Shown here: piece after piece, positions 8,526-16,405 of the stretch | How positions within the stretch are numbered: the first letter of the stretch is position 1 | Layout of the letters: each line of letters starts with the position of its first letter | Source of the DNA: Bradyrhizobium sp. CER78 | Lineage (GTDB): Bacteria > Pseudomonadota > Alphaproteobacteria > Rhizobiales > Xanthobacteraceae | Length of the DNA stretch: 64,000 nt | Assembly (NCBI RefSeq): GCF_029846235.1 | Contig: NZ_JARVWP010000007.1 | Location: forward strand, 310,001-374,000 | Reading direction: 5' to 3' | Translations under genes and position numbers: made by a program | The notes under the pieces: generated by a model | Told to the model about the DNA's origin: nothing | Seen by the model: only the letters and a program-made list of their open reading frames with translations | Database searches by the model: none

Positions 8526-8932
8526 GTGGCCGAAAATGCAGCACGATCCGCCCTGACAAACGGCCTTCCGGACATACCCGTCTCTGAGTCAAGGTGGGTA
8601 CGGGAGCCAGATCGCTAGAACGCGTCGAAATCCAGCCTCTCAAACCATAATTCTCAGGCGCTCGCAATGCAGTAGTAGGTCCGAAAGCCATGCGCCTGCG
8701 ATGAAGCTGCCGCTTGCGATTTTTCCCGCAAAATCAAGCGAAAGTCGCCGAAACAACACCGCATGCAGTTGACAGGGGGATTGCCGGATGTACCCACAGG
8801 CGGGATAGCCCACAGGAACCTGATTCGCTGCGGGCTGCCCCAATCCGGCGCGGGAATGGCTTCAAGATCGCCTTCAAGGCGCCGTCATTGCGGTATCAGT
8901 CGACGGGCGAGCACGATCCGGAGCAGGGACAG
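8526..8932. other. Non-coding upstream region of the cta operon
   Basis: About 400 bp between ctaC and the divergent IalB gene without a convincing gene. Short open frames here lack ribosome sites and recognisable composition. It should hold the ctaC promoter on the minus strand; TTGACT at 8594-8589 (minus strand) is a possible -35, but I see no matching -10 with confidence. Confidence 0.5.
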
Positions 8933-8982
8933 CCGGTTTCCGAAAAGATCATGCTCAAACAAAGAGATGAGATCACGATGCG
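8933..8982 (+). repeat. Partial copy of palindromic repeat family A
   Basis: CCGGTTTCCGAAAAGATCAT followed by GCTCAAACAAAGAGATGAGA and ATCGCG-like sequence matches the right-hand half of the complete copy at 15607-15710. The left arm (GCATGATCCGGAAAAGTG) is absent, so this is a decayed half element. It lies 85 bp before the IalB gene. Confidence 0.75.
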
Positions 8983-9067
8983 ATTTTTAAGGGCGCATCC
9001 TGATCGGGCGTGCTAGCGGCGGCCGGGCGGACGGCCGGTCCGACCGAACATCAAAGGATCGACCCGG

Positions 9068-9592
9068 ATGGGCGCTTCGAACATTCGTTTGACGATGGCC
9101 TGCTGGCTCGGCGGCCTCGTGATTCTGGCCTCTTCTCTCGGCCTCACCCAGACAGCGAACGCGCAAGGCGCGGTGCGCTCGGTCCATGGCGACTGGCAGA
9201 TCCGCTGCGACACCCCGCCCGGCGCCCAGGCCGAGCAATGCGCACTGATCCAGAGCGTGGTAGCCGAAGACCGCTCCAATGCCGGCCTGACCGTGATCGT
9301 GCTCAAGACCGCCGACCAGAAGAGCCGCCTGATGCGCGTGGTCGCCCCGCTCGGCGTGCTGTTGCCCTCCGGCCTCGGCCTGAAACTCGACAATCAGGAC
9401 GTCGGCCGCGCCGGTTTTGTCAGATGCCTGCCCAATGGCTGCGTCGCCGAGGTCGTGATGGACGACAAGCTGCTCGGCCAGCTCAAGAACGCCAAGACCG
9501 CGACGTTCATCATCTTCGAGACCCCGGAAGAGGGCATCGGCTTTCCGCTCAGCCTGAACGGCCTGGCGGAGGGCTATGACAAATTGCCCTAG
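9068..9592 (+). CDS. Invasion-associated locus B (IalB) family secreted protein
   Basis: 174-residue exported protein of the IalB family, named after a Bartonella invasion factor but widespread in non-pathogenic Rhizobiales, where its role is unclear. A signal peptide (helix with CWLGGLVILASSLGLTQTANA, cleavage after about residue 32) precedes the domain beginning VHGDWQIRCDTPP. Four conserved Cys (IRCDT, EQCALI, FVRCLPNGC) probably form two disulfides. The gene stands alone; GGATCGACCCGG upstream gives only a weak ribosome site for the ATG at 9068. Confidence 0.88.
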   Translation: MGASNIRLTMACWLGGLVILASSLGLTQTANAQGAVRSVHGDWQIRCDTPPGAQAEQCALIQSVVAEDRSNAGLTVIVLKTADQKSRLMRVVAPLGVLLPSGLGLKLDNQDVGRAGFVRCLPNGCVAEVVMDDKLLGQLKNAKTATFIIFETPEEGIGFPLSLNGLAEGYDKLP

Positions 9593-9614
9593 GCCAACGA
9601 GCATCCCAGAAGGC

Positions 9615-9703
9615 GTAGCCCGGATGAAGCGAAGCGAAATCCGGGAAAATCTCTCTGGCGGTTGATGCCGGTCCCGGATTGCGCTGCGCTCCATCCGGGC
9701 TAC
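9615..9703. repeat. Palindromic repeat family C
   Basis: GTAGCCCGGATGAAGCGAAG at 9615 is matched by the complementary CTTCG-free arm ending CCATCCGGGCTAC at 9703, with CCGGGAAAA and TCCCGGATT as inner arms. A second copy lies at 55634-55756 and a fragment at 52063-52079. It sits between the convergent IalB and thioredoxin-like genes, so it may act as a bidirectional terminator. Confidence 0.85.
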
Positions 9704-9738
9704 GCAAGCTGCGCTGATCGACGCCAAGCGAATCTCGC

Positions 9739-10332
9739 TCACCGCCCTCCGCCCGCATAATAATCAACCAACGCACTCGCGTCGGCGGACAACCAGTCCG
9801 CTTCACCAGTCATGTAGCCCTCGACCTGTCCGCTCACGCCGATCAGGAACGAGATCGGCATGCCGTACAGCGCGAACGGCGTCTTGACCTCGGCAGCGTC
9901 GACGCGCGAGACGAGACCGCCGGGATCGAAGCCGATCGTCAGGTGACGCAGCTTGAGCTGCTTGACGTAGGGCGCCACCACCGCACGGTTGCGGTCGGTG
10001 CTGACCGCGATGACCGCGAGATCGCTGCGGCCGCCGGCAGCGAGGCGATCCAGCATCGGCAGCTCGCCCCGGCACGCCGCGCACCAAGTAGCCCAGAAGT
10101 TCACCAGCACCAGCCTGCCCTTGAACGCATTGAGATCGATCGCGCCGCCGGCCAGCGCCGGGATCGCGACCGGCGGCACTGGATAAGCGCCTTGAACCAG
10201 CGTGAACTGATGTCGGATGGTGCCGAATTGCGGCGGCCCCGACGCGGCCCGCGCCGGCATCGCGAGCGCAGCCCCGGCGCCGATCATGCCGGCGACGACG
10301 GTGCGGCGTGTGGGCGCGCGAACGACAGTCAT
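9739..10332 (-). CDS. TlpA-like thiol:disulfide oxidoreductase (thioredoxin fold)
   Basis: 197-residue exported thioredoxin-fold protein. The N terminus has RRTVVAGMIGAGAALAMPARA, a Tat-like or Sec signal peptide. The redox motif WCAAC lies in VLVNFWATWCAACRGELP, and the cis-Pro segment is YGMPISFLI, as in TlpA/ResA proteins that reduce disulfides in cytochrome or copper-protein maturation. I chose the ATG at 10332 (GGAGAG 6 nt upstream). It follows the DsrE-like gene by 35 bp and shares its strand with a DoxX gene, forming a probable redox operon divergent from an HxlR regulator. Confidence 0.88.
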   Translation of the reverse strand: MTVVRAPTRRTVVAGMIGAGAALAMPARAASGPPQFGTIRHQFTLVQGAYPVPPVAIPALAGGAIDLNAFKGRLVLVNFWATWCAACRGELPMLDRLAAGGRSDLAVIAVSTDRNRAVVAPYVKQLKLRHLTIGFDPGGLVSRVDAAEVKTPFALYGMPISFLIGVSGQVEGYMTGEADWLSADASALVDYYAGGGR

Positions 10333-10367
10333 GATCAGCTCTCCGCTTGGCTCGATGGCTGCATCGC

Positions 10368-10886
10368 TCACGACCGGATGTAGGACCAGCCGGCTTCCTG
10401 CAATTCGATGATGCGCCCGGGCCCGTTCGGCACCAGGTCGACATTATCGAGCAGGACGAGCGGATGGCCCTCGGCGCGTTCCATGCCGAGCTTGGTGGCC
10501 TCACAGACCACGAAGAGGATGTCGGGCGTGAGTCCACGCACCACCCGCAGCAGATCCTTCACTGGCGAGGTATCGGCCCGCAGCATGTGGACGCCGGCAT
10601 TATAGGCGACGACCTCGATCTCGAACGGCTCGTTGCGCTCCCGGTAATGTTTCGGGAGATTGAGCGCGGTCGAGATCAGCGCCCGCATCGTGGTCGGATC
10701 GTCGCTGTTGATCGGCAGCACGACATGATGCACACGCGGCTCGGGCTGCTTTGACCCGAGGTTTTTGGGCTCCGGTTTGGAGGCCGCCGAGACCGAGCCG
10801 GTGAGCAGCAAGGTCACGGCGAACGGCACCGCGAAGGCCAACACGAGCCCCACAGCGAGCGTCGGGATGCGCCGAGAGACACGCAT
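10368..10886 (-). CDS. Exported DsrE-family protein
   Basis: 172-residue protein with an N-terminal signal anchor (ALGLVLAFAVPF-like helix at residues 10-34) followed by a DsrE/DsrF-like domain (HHVVLPINSDDPTTMRALIS, FEIEVVAYNAGVHMLRAD, PDILFVVCEATKLGM). DsrE-type proteins often carry sulfur on a Cys; the Cys in FVVCEATK occupies the usual position. Being exported is a variation on the mainly cytoplasmic family. It lies 10 bp downstream of the DoxX gene and 35 bp upstream of the TlpA-like gene. Confidence 0.82.
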   Translation of the reverse strand: MRVSRRIPTLAVGLVLAFAVPFAVTLLLTGSVSAASKPEPKNLGSKQPEPRVHHVVLPINSDDPTTMRALISTALNLPKHYRERNEPFEIEVVAYNAGVHMLRADTSPVKDLLRVVRGLTPDILFVVCEATKLGMERAEGHPLVLLDNVDLVPNGPGRIIELQEAGWSYIRS

Positions 10887-10896
10887 CGCTGCGACC

Positions 10897-11289
10897 TCAC
10901 GGCGCGGTCGCGAGCAGCGCGAACTGGCTGCGCTTGGCGTAGGCGACGATCGCGCTCAGCGCGAGCAGCACGAGCGCCGGCACCGGTGAGCCGCCGATCA
11001 CGAACAGATGGCTGATGGTCGCGCCGACCATGATGCAGCTCAGCAGCACGCCGCCGACGGCTGCGACCGGCGGCAGCAGGATCAGGACCGCGCCGATGAG
11101 CTCCAGCGACCCGGTGAAGTAGCGGAACCACTGGCCGAGCCCGATATGCTCGAATTCCTCGACCAGCATCGGCACGCCATAGAGCTTGGCGGCGCCCGCA
11201 GCGGCAAAGGCCAGCGCAAGCAGTCCCCTGACAACCCAGAGACTGACGGATTTCCAGCGCGACGGCGCCGTGGCAACAGCAACTGACAT
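10897..11289 (-). CDS. DoxX family membrane protein
   Basis: 130-residue protein with four membrane helices. The family motif is visible in VVRGLLALAFAAAGAAKLYG and FEHIGLGQWFRYFTGSLELIGAVLILLP. DoxX relatives take part in thiosulfate/quinone or thiol redox in several bacteria; the substrate here is unknown. It is the first gene of the DoxX-DsrE-TlpA string and is divergent from an HxlR regulator 135 bp away. Confidence 0.87.
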   Translation of the reverse strand: MSVAVATAPSRWKSVSLWVVRGLLALAFAAAGAAKLYGVPMLVEEFEHIGLGQWFRYFTGSLELIGAVLILLPPVAAVGGVLLSCIMVGATISHLFVIGGSPVPALVLLALSAIVAYAKRSQFALLATAP

Positions 11290-11424
11290 GGATCACTTCC
11301 CAATAGTTCGTTTCGACCGGACCGCGCGGCCACCTGACCGATCGGCGGCAGGCCCGCGGCTTTCGATGGGCTAAATTCGGGAGTAAGATGAAAAGAACAA
11401 GTAGGATCATTTTTGTGAGGTAGT

Positions 11425-11892
11425 ATGAAAAAACAGACTATTGAGCCGCCCGAGCCTCCGGCGGCGTCCGAACCGTGCGACGGCGACATGCTGGCGCAAT
11501 TTCATCGCGCGCTTGCGGTGCTGGCCGGGAAATGGAAAGGCGACATCCTCTGGCAACTGATCGACCGCAAGCGGCGATTCGGCGAGCTGCGGCAGGCCAT
11601 CCCCGGCGTCACCCAGCACATGCTGACCACGCAATTGCGCGATCTCGAGGCCAATGGCCTCGTCAAGCGCACGGTCTATCCCGAGGTGCCGCCACGGGTT
11701 GAGTACGAGATGACGCCCTCCGCCAAGGCGCTCAAGCCGGTGTTCGACGAGCTCTACCGGTGGGCGCAGGAGCATGGTTTTCCGACCTCAGCGCAGGGCG
11801 CGGCCGGCAAGGGCGCGCAGCCACCGTCGCAGCCTGGCGATGCAGCCGGGCCGGACAGCCAGCCACGGAAGGCCGGCCGGCGCGGCGGCTGA
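11425..11892 (+). CDS. HxlR-type winged-helix transcriptional regulator
   Basis: 155-residue DNA-binding regulator. The HxlR domain spans about residues 22-115, with the signature AVLAGKWKGDILWQLIDRKR, GVTQHMLTTQLRDLEANGLV as recognition helix, and the wing PPRVEYEMTP. HxlR members often sense thiols, quinones or electrophiles; no Cys lies inside the domain except CDGDM just before it. The C-terminal 35 residues are low-complexity (AQGAAGKGAQPPSQPGD). The divergent DoxX-DsrE-TlpA genes are its likely targets. The shared 135-bp gap contains near-repeats AAGTAGGATC and GAGGTAGTAT close to the start. Confidence 0.9.
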   Translation: MKKQTIEPPEPPAASEPCDGDMLAQFHRALAVLAGKWKGDILWQLIDRKRRFGELRQAIPGVTQHMLTTQLRDLEANGLVKRTVYPEVPPRVEYEMTPSAKALKPVFDELYRWAQEHGFPTSAQGAAGKGAQPPSQPGDAAGPDSQPRKAGRRGG

Positions 11893-12176
11893 TGACGACA
11901 AGGTGACGATCCCGAGGGGCTGCCGTGACCGATGTCACTGTCGCAGGCACTCCCGGTTTGCCACCCCAAACACTATGTTTGGCCATCGTCGTCCGAGCCT
12001 GGAACCGGGCCGGCACAGGTTTCCGGGTTGTAAGATGAGTTTTCCGCTCGTCTCTGCTTCAATCGGCGGAATCCCTGCTTGCGGGTTCCGCACTGGCAAT
12101 CAGCTGCGCTTCAGGCAAGGATGACGGGGAATCGCCCACGGAATCGCCAAGAACATCGCACTGCGTCGGAGTGACC

Positions 12177-13601
12177 ATGACCAATCCCGCCACGACCTCC
12201 CTGCTCGACCGCGCCAATCTGGACCGCGATGCCGTCCGCCGCGAGGTGGCCCGCGGCCTTGAAGGCGCCGATGACGGCGAGCTGTTCCTGGAGTTCGGGC
12301 AGACCGAGGCGCTGGTGTTCGACAACGGCCGGCTCAAGCAGGCGACCTATGACACCTCGCAGGGCTTTGGCCTGCGCGCCGTCAAGGACGACGTGGTCGG
12401 TTATGCGCATTCCTCCGATGTCTCGATCCCGGCGCTGATCCGCGCCGCGGATGCGGTCGCTGCCGTGCGCGGCGGCTATGCCGGCACGTTCGCTGCGGCG
12501 CCGGCCCACACCAATGTCAGACTCTATGGCGACGAGAATCCGCTGGACGGACCTGCGTTCGAGGCCAAAGTAAAACTGCTCGGCGAGATCGACGCCTATG
12601 TCCGGGACAAGGACCCGCGCGTACGGCAGGTCTCGGCCAGCCTCACTGCGACCTGGCAGGTGGTGGAGATCCTGCGGCCCGACGGCGAGAGCTATCGCGA
12701 CATCCGCCCGCTGGTGCGCGTCAATATCTCCGTGGTTGCAGGCCAGGGCGATCGGCAGGAGAGCGGCAGCAAGGGCTATGGCGGCCGCGAGGGCTATGCC
12801 CGTTTCATCGAGACCAAGGCCTGGCGCGACGCCGCCGACGGCGCGCTGCGCGAGGCGCTGGTCAATCTCGAATCGGTGCCGGCGCCCGCCGGCGAGATGG
12901 ATGTGGTGCTCGGAGCCGGCTGGCCCGGCGTGATGCTGCATGAAGCCGTGGGCCACGGGCTCGAAGGCGACTTCAACCGCAAGCAGACCTCGGCCTTTGC
13001 AGGATTGATGGGCCAGCAGGTCGCGGCCAAGGGCGTCACCGTGGTCGACGACGGCGCCATGGCCTCGCGCCGTGGCTCGCTCTCGATCGACGACGAGGGC
13101 ACGCCGACCAACCGCACCGTGCTGATCGAGGATGGCATTCTGGTCGGCTACATGCAGGACCGCCAGAACGCACGCCTGATGGGCATGAAGCCGACCGGCA
13201 ACGGACGGCGGCAGAGCTATGCCCATGTGCCGATGCCGCGCATGACCAACACCTACATGTTGTCAGGCGACCGCGACCCGGCCGAGATCATCGCCTCGGT
13301 GAAGAACGGCATGTATGCCGCCAATTTCGGCGGCGGCCAGGTCGACATCACCTCGGGCAAATACGTGTTCCAGTGCACCGAGGCCTACAAGATCGAGAAC
13401 GGCAAGCTCGGCGCGCCGCTGAAGGGCGCCATGCTGATCGGCAATGGGCCGACCGATCTCCACAGGATCACCATGATCGGCAACGATCTTGCGCTGGATA
13501 CGGGAATCGGTACTTGCGGCAAGAACGGCCAGGGTGTGCCGGTCGGCGTTGGCCAGCCGACGCTCAGGATGGAACGGATTACGGTCGGAGGAACGGGCTA
13601 G
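12177..13601 (+). CDS. tldD: TldD metalloprotease subunit
   Basis: 474-residue TldD protein. With its partner PmbA/TldE, TldD forms a metalloprotease that degrades or matures peptides in the cytoplasm. The zinc motif HExxxH is present as MLHEAVGHGLEGD near residue 262, and the C-terminal half carries the family pattern FGGGQVDITSGKYVFQC and GIGTCGKNGQGVPVGVGQP. The ATG at 12177 has GGAG 5 nt upstream; a GTG two codons earlier is in frame. The partner gene is not in this window. Its TAG stop overlaps the GTG start of lepB by one base. Confidence 0.95.
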   Translation: MTNPATTSLLDRANLDRDAVRREVARGLEGADDGELFLEFGQTEALVFDNGRLKQATYDTSQGFGLRAVKDDVVGYAHSSDVSIPALIRAADAVAAVRGGYAGTFAAAPAHTNVRLYGDENPLDGPAFEAKVKLLGEIDAYVRDKDPRVRQVSASLTATWQVVEILRPDGESYRDIRPLVRVNISVVAGQGDRQESGSKGYGGREGYARFIETKAWRDAADGALREALVNLESVPAPAGEMDVVLGAGWPGVMLHEAVGHGLEGDFNRKQTSAFAGLMGQQVAAKGVTVVDDGAMASRRGSLSIDDEGTPTNRTVLIEDGILVGYMQDRQNARLMGMKPTGNGRRQSYAHVPMPRMTNTYMLSGDRDPAEIIASVKNGMYAANFGGGQVDITSGKYVFQCTEAYKIENGKLGAPLKGAMLIGNGPTDLHRITMIGNDLALDTGIGTCGKNGQGVPVGVGQPTLRMERITVGGTG

Positions 13602-14371
13602 TGAGCAGCGGAAACGAAGTCGTGGCGGCCAAACCGACCAGCTGGCGCGGGCAGGCCGTGCAGCTGGCCGCGATCGTGGCCGTCGTGTTCCTCGCCAAGG
13701 GCGCGATCGCCGAGCCGTTCTATGTGCCGTCGGGCTCGATGGAGCCGACGCTCCTGATCGGCGATGCGCTGGTGGCCTCGAAGTTTCCCTATGGCTACGG
13801 CGCGGCGTCGCTGCCGATCCAGATCACGCTGCCGGAAACCGGCCGGGTGTTCGGCGAGACGCCGAAGCGCGGCGACGTCGTCGTGTTCCGCTGGCCGGGC
13901 GATCGCTCGCAGGCCTGGGTCAAGCGTGTCGTCGGGCTGCCCGGCGATCGCATCCAGATGCGGCAGGGCCAGCTCTTCATCAACGATCATCCGGCGGCGC
14001 TGAAGCCCGACGGCACCGGCTTTGCCGAGGACGACCGCGGCGGCGGGGAGGATGCCAATCGCTATATCGAGACGCTGCCGAACGGCGTCAGCCACGCGAT
14101 CTTCAAGATCCGCGACAACGGCCGGCTCGACAACACGGCGGAGGTGACGGTGCCTGCGGGCCAGTTGTTCGTGCTCGGCGACAACAGGGATAATTCCGCC
14201 GACAGCCGCGTGCCGGTGCGCGACGGCGGTGTCGGCCTGCTGCCGATCGACAATCTGATCGGCCGCGCCGACGCGGTGGTCGGCTCCTGGGACATGGGCA
14301 TCCGCAGCCAGCCGGTCTGGACCTGGCTCTCCGGCTTCCGCCTCGCGCGCTTCTTCACCTCGGTGCAGTGA
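13601..14371 (+). CDS. lepB: Signal peptidase I
   Basis: 256-residue type I signal peptidase, a membrane-bound serine-lysine protease that removes Sec and Tat signal peptides. One N-terminal helix (AVQLAAIVAVVFLAKGAIA) precedes box B, PSGSMEPTLLIGD, with the catalytic Ser. Box D WVKRVVGLPGDRIQ has the catalytic Lys, and box E is GDNRDNSADSR. The start is a GTG at 13601, with GGAGG about 9 nt upstream and overlapping the last base of the tldD stop, so tldD and lepB are co-translated. The coupling of tldD to lepB is not the usual lepB-rnc arrangement. Confidence 0.95.
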   Translation: MSSGNEVVAAKPTSWRGQAVQLAAIVAVVFLAKGAIAEPFYVPSGSMEPTLLIGDALVASKFPYGYGAASLPIQITLPETGRVFGETPKRGDVVVFRWPGDRSQAWVKRVVGLPGDRIQMRQGQLFINDHPAALKPDGTGFAEDDRGGGEDANRYIETLPNGVSHAIFKIRDNGRLDNTAEVTVPAGQLFVLGDNRDNSADSRVPVRDGGVGLLPIDNLIGRADAVVGSWDMGIRSQPVWTWLSGFRLARFFTSVQ

Positions 14372-14381
14372 GCCTGCCAAC

Positions 14382-14723
14382 GTGACCTTCGACGACGTCA
14401 GGACCCTGGTGCTGGCGTGGCCGGAGGTCGAGGACGGCACGTCCTACGGCACACCGGCGCTGAAGGTGCGCAAGAAGATGCTGGTGCGGCTCAAGGAGGA
14501 CGGCGACAGCCTGGTGATGCCCGGCGTGCCACCGGACGAGCGCGACATGCTGGTCGAGAGCCAGCCCAAGATCTTCTACTTCACCGATCACTATCGCGAT
14601 TATCCGACCGTGCTGATCCGCCTGTCGAAGGCCAAGCGCGCAACCGTCGAGCCGCTGCTGCGCCGGCACTGGCGCACGCTGGCCTCGAAGAAGGCGGTCA
14701 GGGATTACGACGCGGCCGGATAA
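14382..14723 (+). CDS. MmcQ/YjbR family protein
   Basis: 113-residue cytoplasmic protein of the MmcQ/YjbR (CyaY-like fold) family, sometimes called DNA-binding; function not established. The family pattern is clear: WPEVEDGTSYGTPALKVRKK, DSLVMPGVPPDERDMLVES, and IFYFTDHYRDYPTVLIRL. The start is a GTG at 14382, 11 bp after lepB, and the context suggests one transcript with tldD-lepB. A palindromic repeat follows the stop by 8 bp. Confidence 0.88.
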   Translation: MTFDDVRTLVLAWPEVEDGTSYGTPALKVRKKMLVRLKEDGDSLVMPGVPPDERDMLVESQPKIFYFTDHYRDYPTVLIRLSKAKRATVEPLLRRHWRTLASKKAVRDYDAAG

Positions 14724-14730
14724 TCGTTTC

Positions 14731-14880
14731 TCGTCATTGCGAGCCACCCGGTCGGCGCGAAGCGCCGCCGGATGACAGGCTCCGCGAAGCAATCCATGTC
14801 ACGTCATAACGGATCGATGGATTGCTTCGTCGCTTCGCTCCCGTGCGCAAACGCTTCGCGTTTGTCGCAGGCAATGACGG
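14731..14880. repeat. Palindromic repeat family F
   Basis: About 150 bp bounded by TCGTCATTGCGAGCC at 14731 and GCAATGACGG at 14880, with inner inverted motifs GAAGCAATCCAT and GATGGATTGCTTC, and AAACGCTTCGCGTTTGTCGC near the right end. It fills most of the gap between the MmcQ-like and nucleotidyltransferase genes. This kind of GCAATGAC-bounded unit is common in Bradyrhizobium-type genomes. Confidence 0.8.
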
Positions 14881-14896
14881 GCAGAAATCTGGAAAT

Positions 14897-15463
14897 ATGA
14901 CCCAGGACGAATTCCTCACCGCGGCGCTACGCAATCCGGTCAATCCAGCGATTGCAGACGAGCTTGACCGCCTCGGTTTGCCCGATGCCTGGCTGGTCGC
15001 CGGCTGCCTGGTGCAGAGCGTCTGGAATGTGCTGACCAACCGGCCGCTCGATCACGGCATCAACGACTACGACGTGTTCTATTTCGATCCGGATACGTCG
15101 TGGGAGGCTGAGGACGCTGTGATCCGCGGGCTTACCGCGCGGCTCGGCCATCTCGGCGTCGCGATCGAGGTCCGCAACCAGGCCCGCGTCCATCTCTGGT
15201 ATCCCGACAAGCACGGCGTGCCCTACCCTGCACTGTCATGTTCGACCGACGGCATCGATCGCTTCCTCAGCGCGAACGTGCAGGTCGGTATCCGCCGCAG
15301 CGCTGGCGGCTACGACGTGTATGCGCCAAGCGGCTTCGACGATGTCGCCGGCATGATCGTGCGGCCGAACCGGACCGCGAATTTTTCCGCGGCGAATTAC
15401 ACGACGAAGGCTGAGCGATGGAAGGCGCTTTGGCCGGAGATCACGGTAATCAACCCCGAATAG
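14897..15463 (+). CDS. Nucleotidyltransferase-like protein (NTP_transf_6 / former DUF925)
   Basis: 188-residue protein resembling the NTP_transf_6 family, a branch of nucleotidyltransferase-fold proteins with unknown substrate. Recognisable parts: LPDAWLVAGCLVQSVWNVLT, then DHGINDYDVFYFDPDTSWEAED, where the DYDVFYFD acidic pair corresponds to the metal-binding Asp residues, and VEVRNQARVHLWYPDKHG-like sequence near residue 95. The ATG at 14897 follows GGAAAT; the open frame runs upstream only through a palindromic repeat. No operon partner. Confidence 0.85.
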   Translation: MTQDEFLTAALRNPVNPAIADELDRLGLPDAWLVAGCLVQSVWNVLTNRPLDHGINDYDVFYFDPDTSWEAEDAVIRGLTARLGHLGVAIEVRNQARVHLWYPDKHGVPYPALSCSTDGIDRFLSANVQVGIRRSAGGYDVYAPSGFDDVAGMIVRPNRTANFSAANYTTKAERWKALWPEITVINPE

Positions 15464-15466
15464 TCC

Positions 15467-15590
15467 GTCGTCCCTGCGAACGCAGGGACCCATAACCACC
15501 GATGCCGATTGTTGCACGGTGGTGGAATGACGAGTCCCATTCACGACATTCTGCCGCGGAGTATGGGTCCCTGCTTTCGCAGGGACGACG
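15467..15590. repeat. Palindromic repeat family B
   Basis: GTCGTCCCTGCGAACGCAGG at the left and its counterpart CCCTGCTTTCGCAGGGACGA at the right, each itself a small hairpin, with GACCCATAACCACC and TATGGGTCCC as outer-to-inner arms. Other copies: 39984-40115, 54554-54679 and a right half at 55781-55868. It starts 4 bp after the nucleotidyltransferase-like gene and could terminate its transcript. Confidence 0.88.
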
Positions 15591-15606
15591 AATGTATGTG
15601 CGGCCC

Positions 15607-15710
15607 TAAAGCATGATCCGGAAAAGTGCGAAGCGGTTTTCCGAAAAAGATCATGCCCAAACAAAGAGCTAAAGCGCGATGACGACTCAATCCAATCTCA
15701 TCGCGCCCTA
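15607..15710. repeat. Palindromic repeat family A, complete copy, at the PAN-gene stop
   Basis: CTAAAGCATGATCCGGAAAA at the left, GGTTTTCCGAAAAAGATCAT next, then CAAACAAAGAGCTAAAGCGC and a second palindrome ending ATCTCATCGCGCCCTA at 15710. The last three bases, read on the minus strand, are TAG, the stop codon of the PAN-domain gene. It is the reverse complement of the copy at 25962-26057. Confidence 0.88.
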
Positions 15711-16262
15711 GCGCACCACGCCCGAGGTGAACCCCGCCTTCCGGCGCGGCGGCTTGATCTCTTTCTTCAGGAAGCAACGCGCGTCGCGGCCGGCATAGCC
15801 GGGGCGGGCGTAGGTCCAGGCGCGGCACTTGTTGTCGGCGGTGCAGGCGGCCTGGCAGGCCTCGTCGCCGTCGCTGCTCTTCAATTCGAAATTCTTGTAG
15901 TCGCCGCCGAGGCGATCGATCGAGGTTTCGATGGCGCCGCTGCGCGGCTCGACCACGCCCGCGCCACGCACCCCGGAGACGCAGCAATTGTCCTGCACCC
16001 GCAGCGGCACGGTGTTCTTCAGCCAGCACACCGCGCCGTTGTTGGCATCGGTCGGATAGTTGAAGCTCCAGGCGCGGCAACGGCGGTCGCGCTCGCAGGT
16101 CAACGCGCAGTCGGCGGGGTCGCCCGTCGTCACCGGCGCGTTCAGATAGTCGCCGCCGGGACGGTCGAAATTGGTTTGCGCCAATGCCGGGCGCGTGACG
16201 GCAACGGCCGACAAGGCCGCGAACATCACCACACACGCCTTAAAGAGGCGGCCTATCCCCAT
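15708..16262 (-). CDS. Secreted protein with two PAN/Apple-like domains
   Basis: 184-residue exported protein. The signal peptide (ACVVMFAALSAVAVTRPALA, cleavage about residue 28) is followed by two related modules: FDRPGGDYLNAPVTTGDPAD with CALTCERDRRCRAWSFNYP, and IDRLGGDYKNFELKSSDGDE with CQAACTADNKCRAWTYARP. Each has the CxxxC..CRAW pattern of PAN domains, which bind protein or carbohydrate in the periplasm or outside the cell; the ligand is unknown. Its stop codon is the terminal TAG of a family A repeat. Confidence 0.85.
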   Translation of the reverse strand: MGIGRLFKACVVMFAALSAVAVTRPALAQTNFDRPGGDYLNAPVTTGDPADCALTCERDRRCRAWSFNYPTDANNGAVCWLKNTVPLRVQDNCCVSGVRGAGVVEPRSGAIETSIDRLGGDYKNFELKSSDGDEACQAACTADNKCRAWTYARPGYAGRDARCFLKKEIKPPRRKAGFTSGVVR

Positions 16263-16285
16263 GAGATTGCTTTCAAATTCGCACA

Positions 16286-16306
16286 GCCCCGCGCATCCCG
16301 CGGGGC
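16286..16306 (-). terminator. Possible terminator hairpin after gshA
   Basis: GCCCCGCG at 16286-16293 and CGCGGGGC at 16299-16306 form a perfect 8-bp stem with a 5-base loop. Read on the minus strand it is followed by TGTGCGAATTTGAAAGC, only weakly U-rich. It lies between the gshA stop and the PAN-gene start, so it may end the gshA transcript. The weak U tract keeps confidence low. Confidence 0.4.
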
Positions 16307-16405
16307 GTCATTTGAACGCCATGAACCTGTACGGCTGATGAACGGCGATGCAGCGGCAGGTGCGACAACACCGCCGTTCGCACGCGTTCGGGGCCCGGGC
16401 CGTGA

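Noticed and set aside
6201..8618. 805-codon plus-strand open frame antisense to ctaD and ctaC
   Set aside because: High-GC shadow: composition is Arg/His/Asp/Gln-rich with no domain, and both minus-strand genes are certain.
8640..8843. 67-codon minus-strand frame upstream of ctaC
   Set aside because: No ribosome site, mixed composition, lies in the expected promoter region of the cta operon.
16286..16306. Riboswitch upstream of the PAN-domain gene
   Set aside because: Only a simple 8-bp hairpin is visible; better explained as a weak terminator of gshA.
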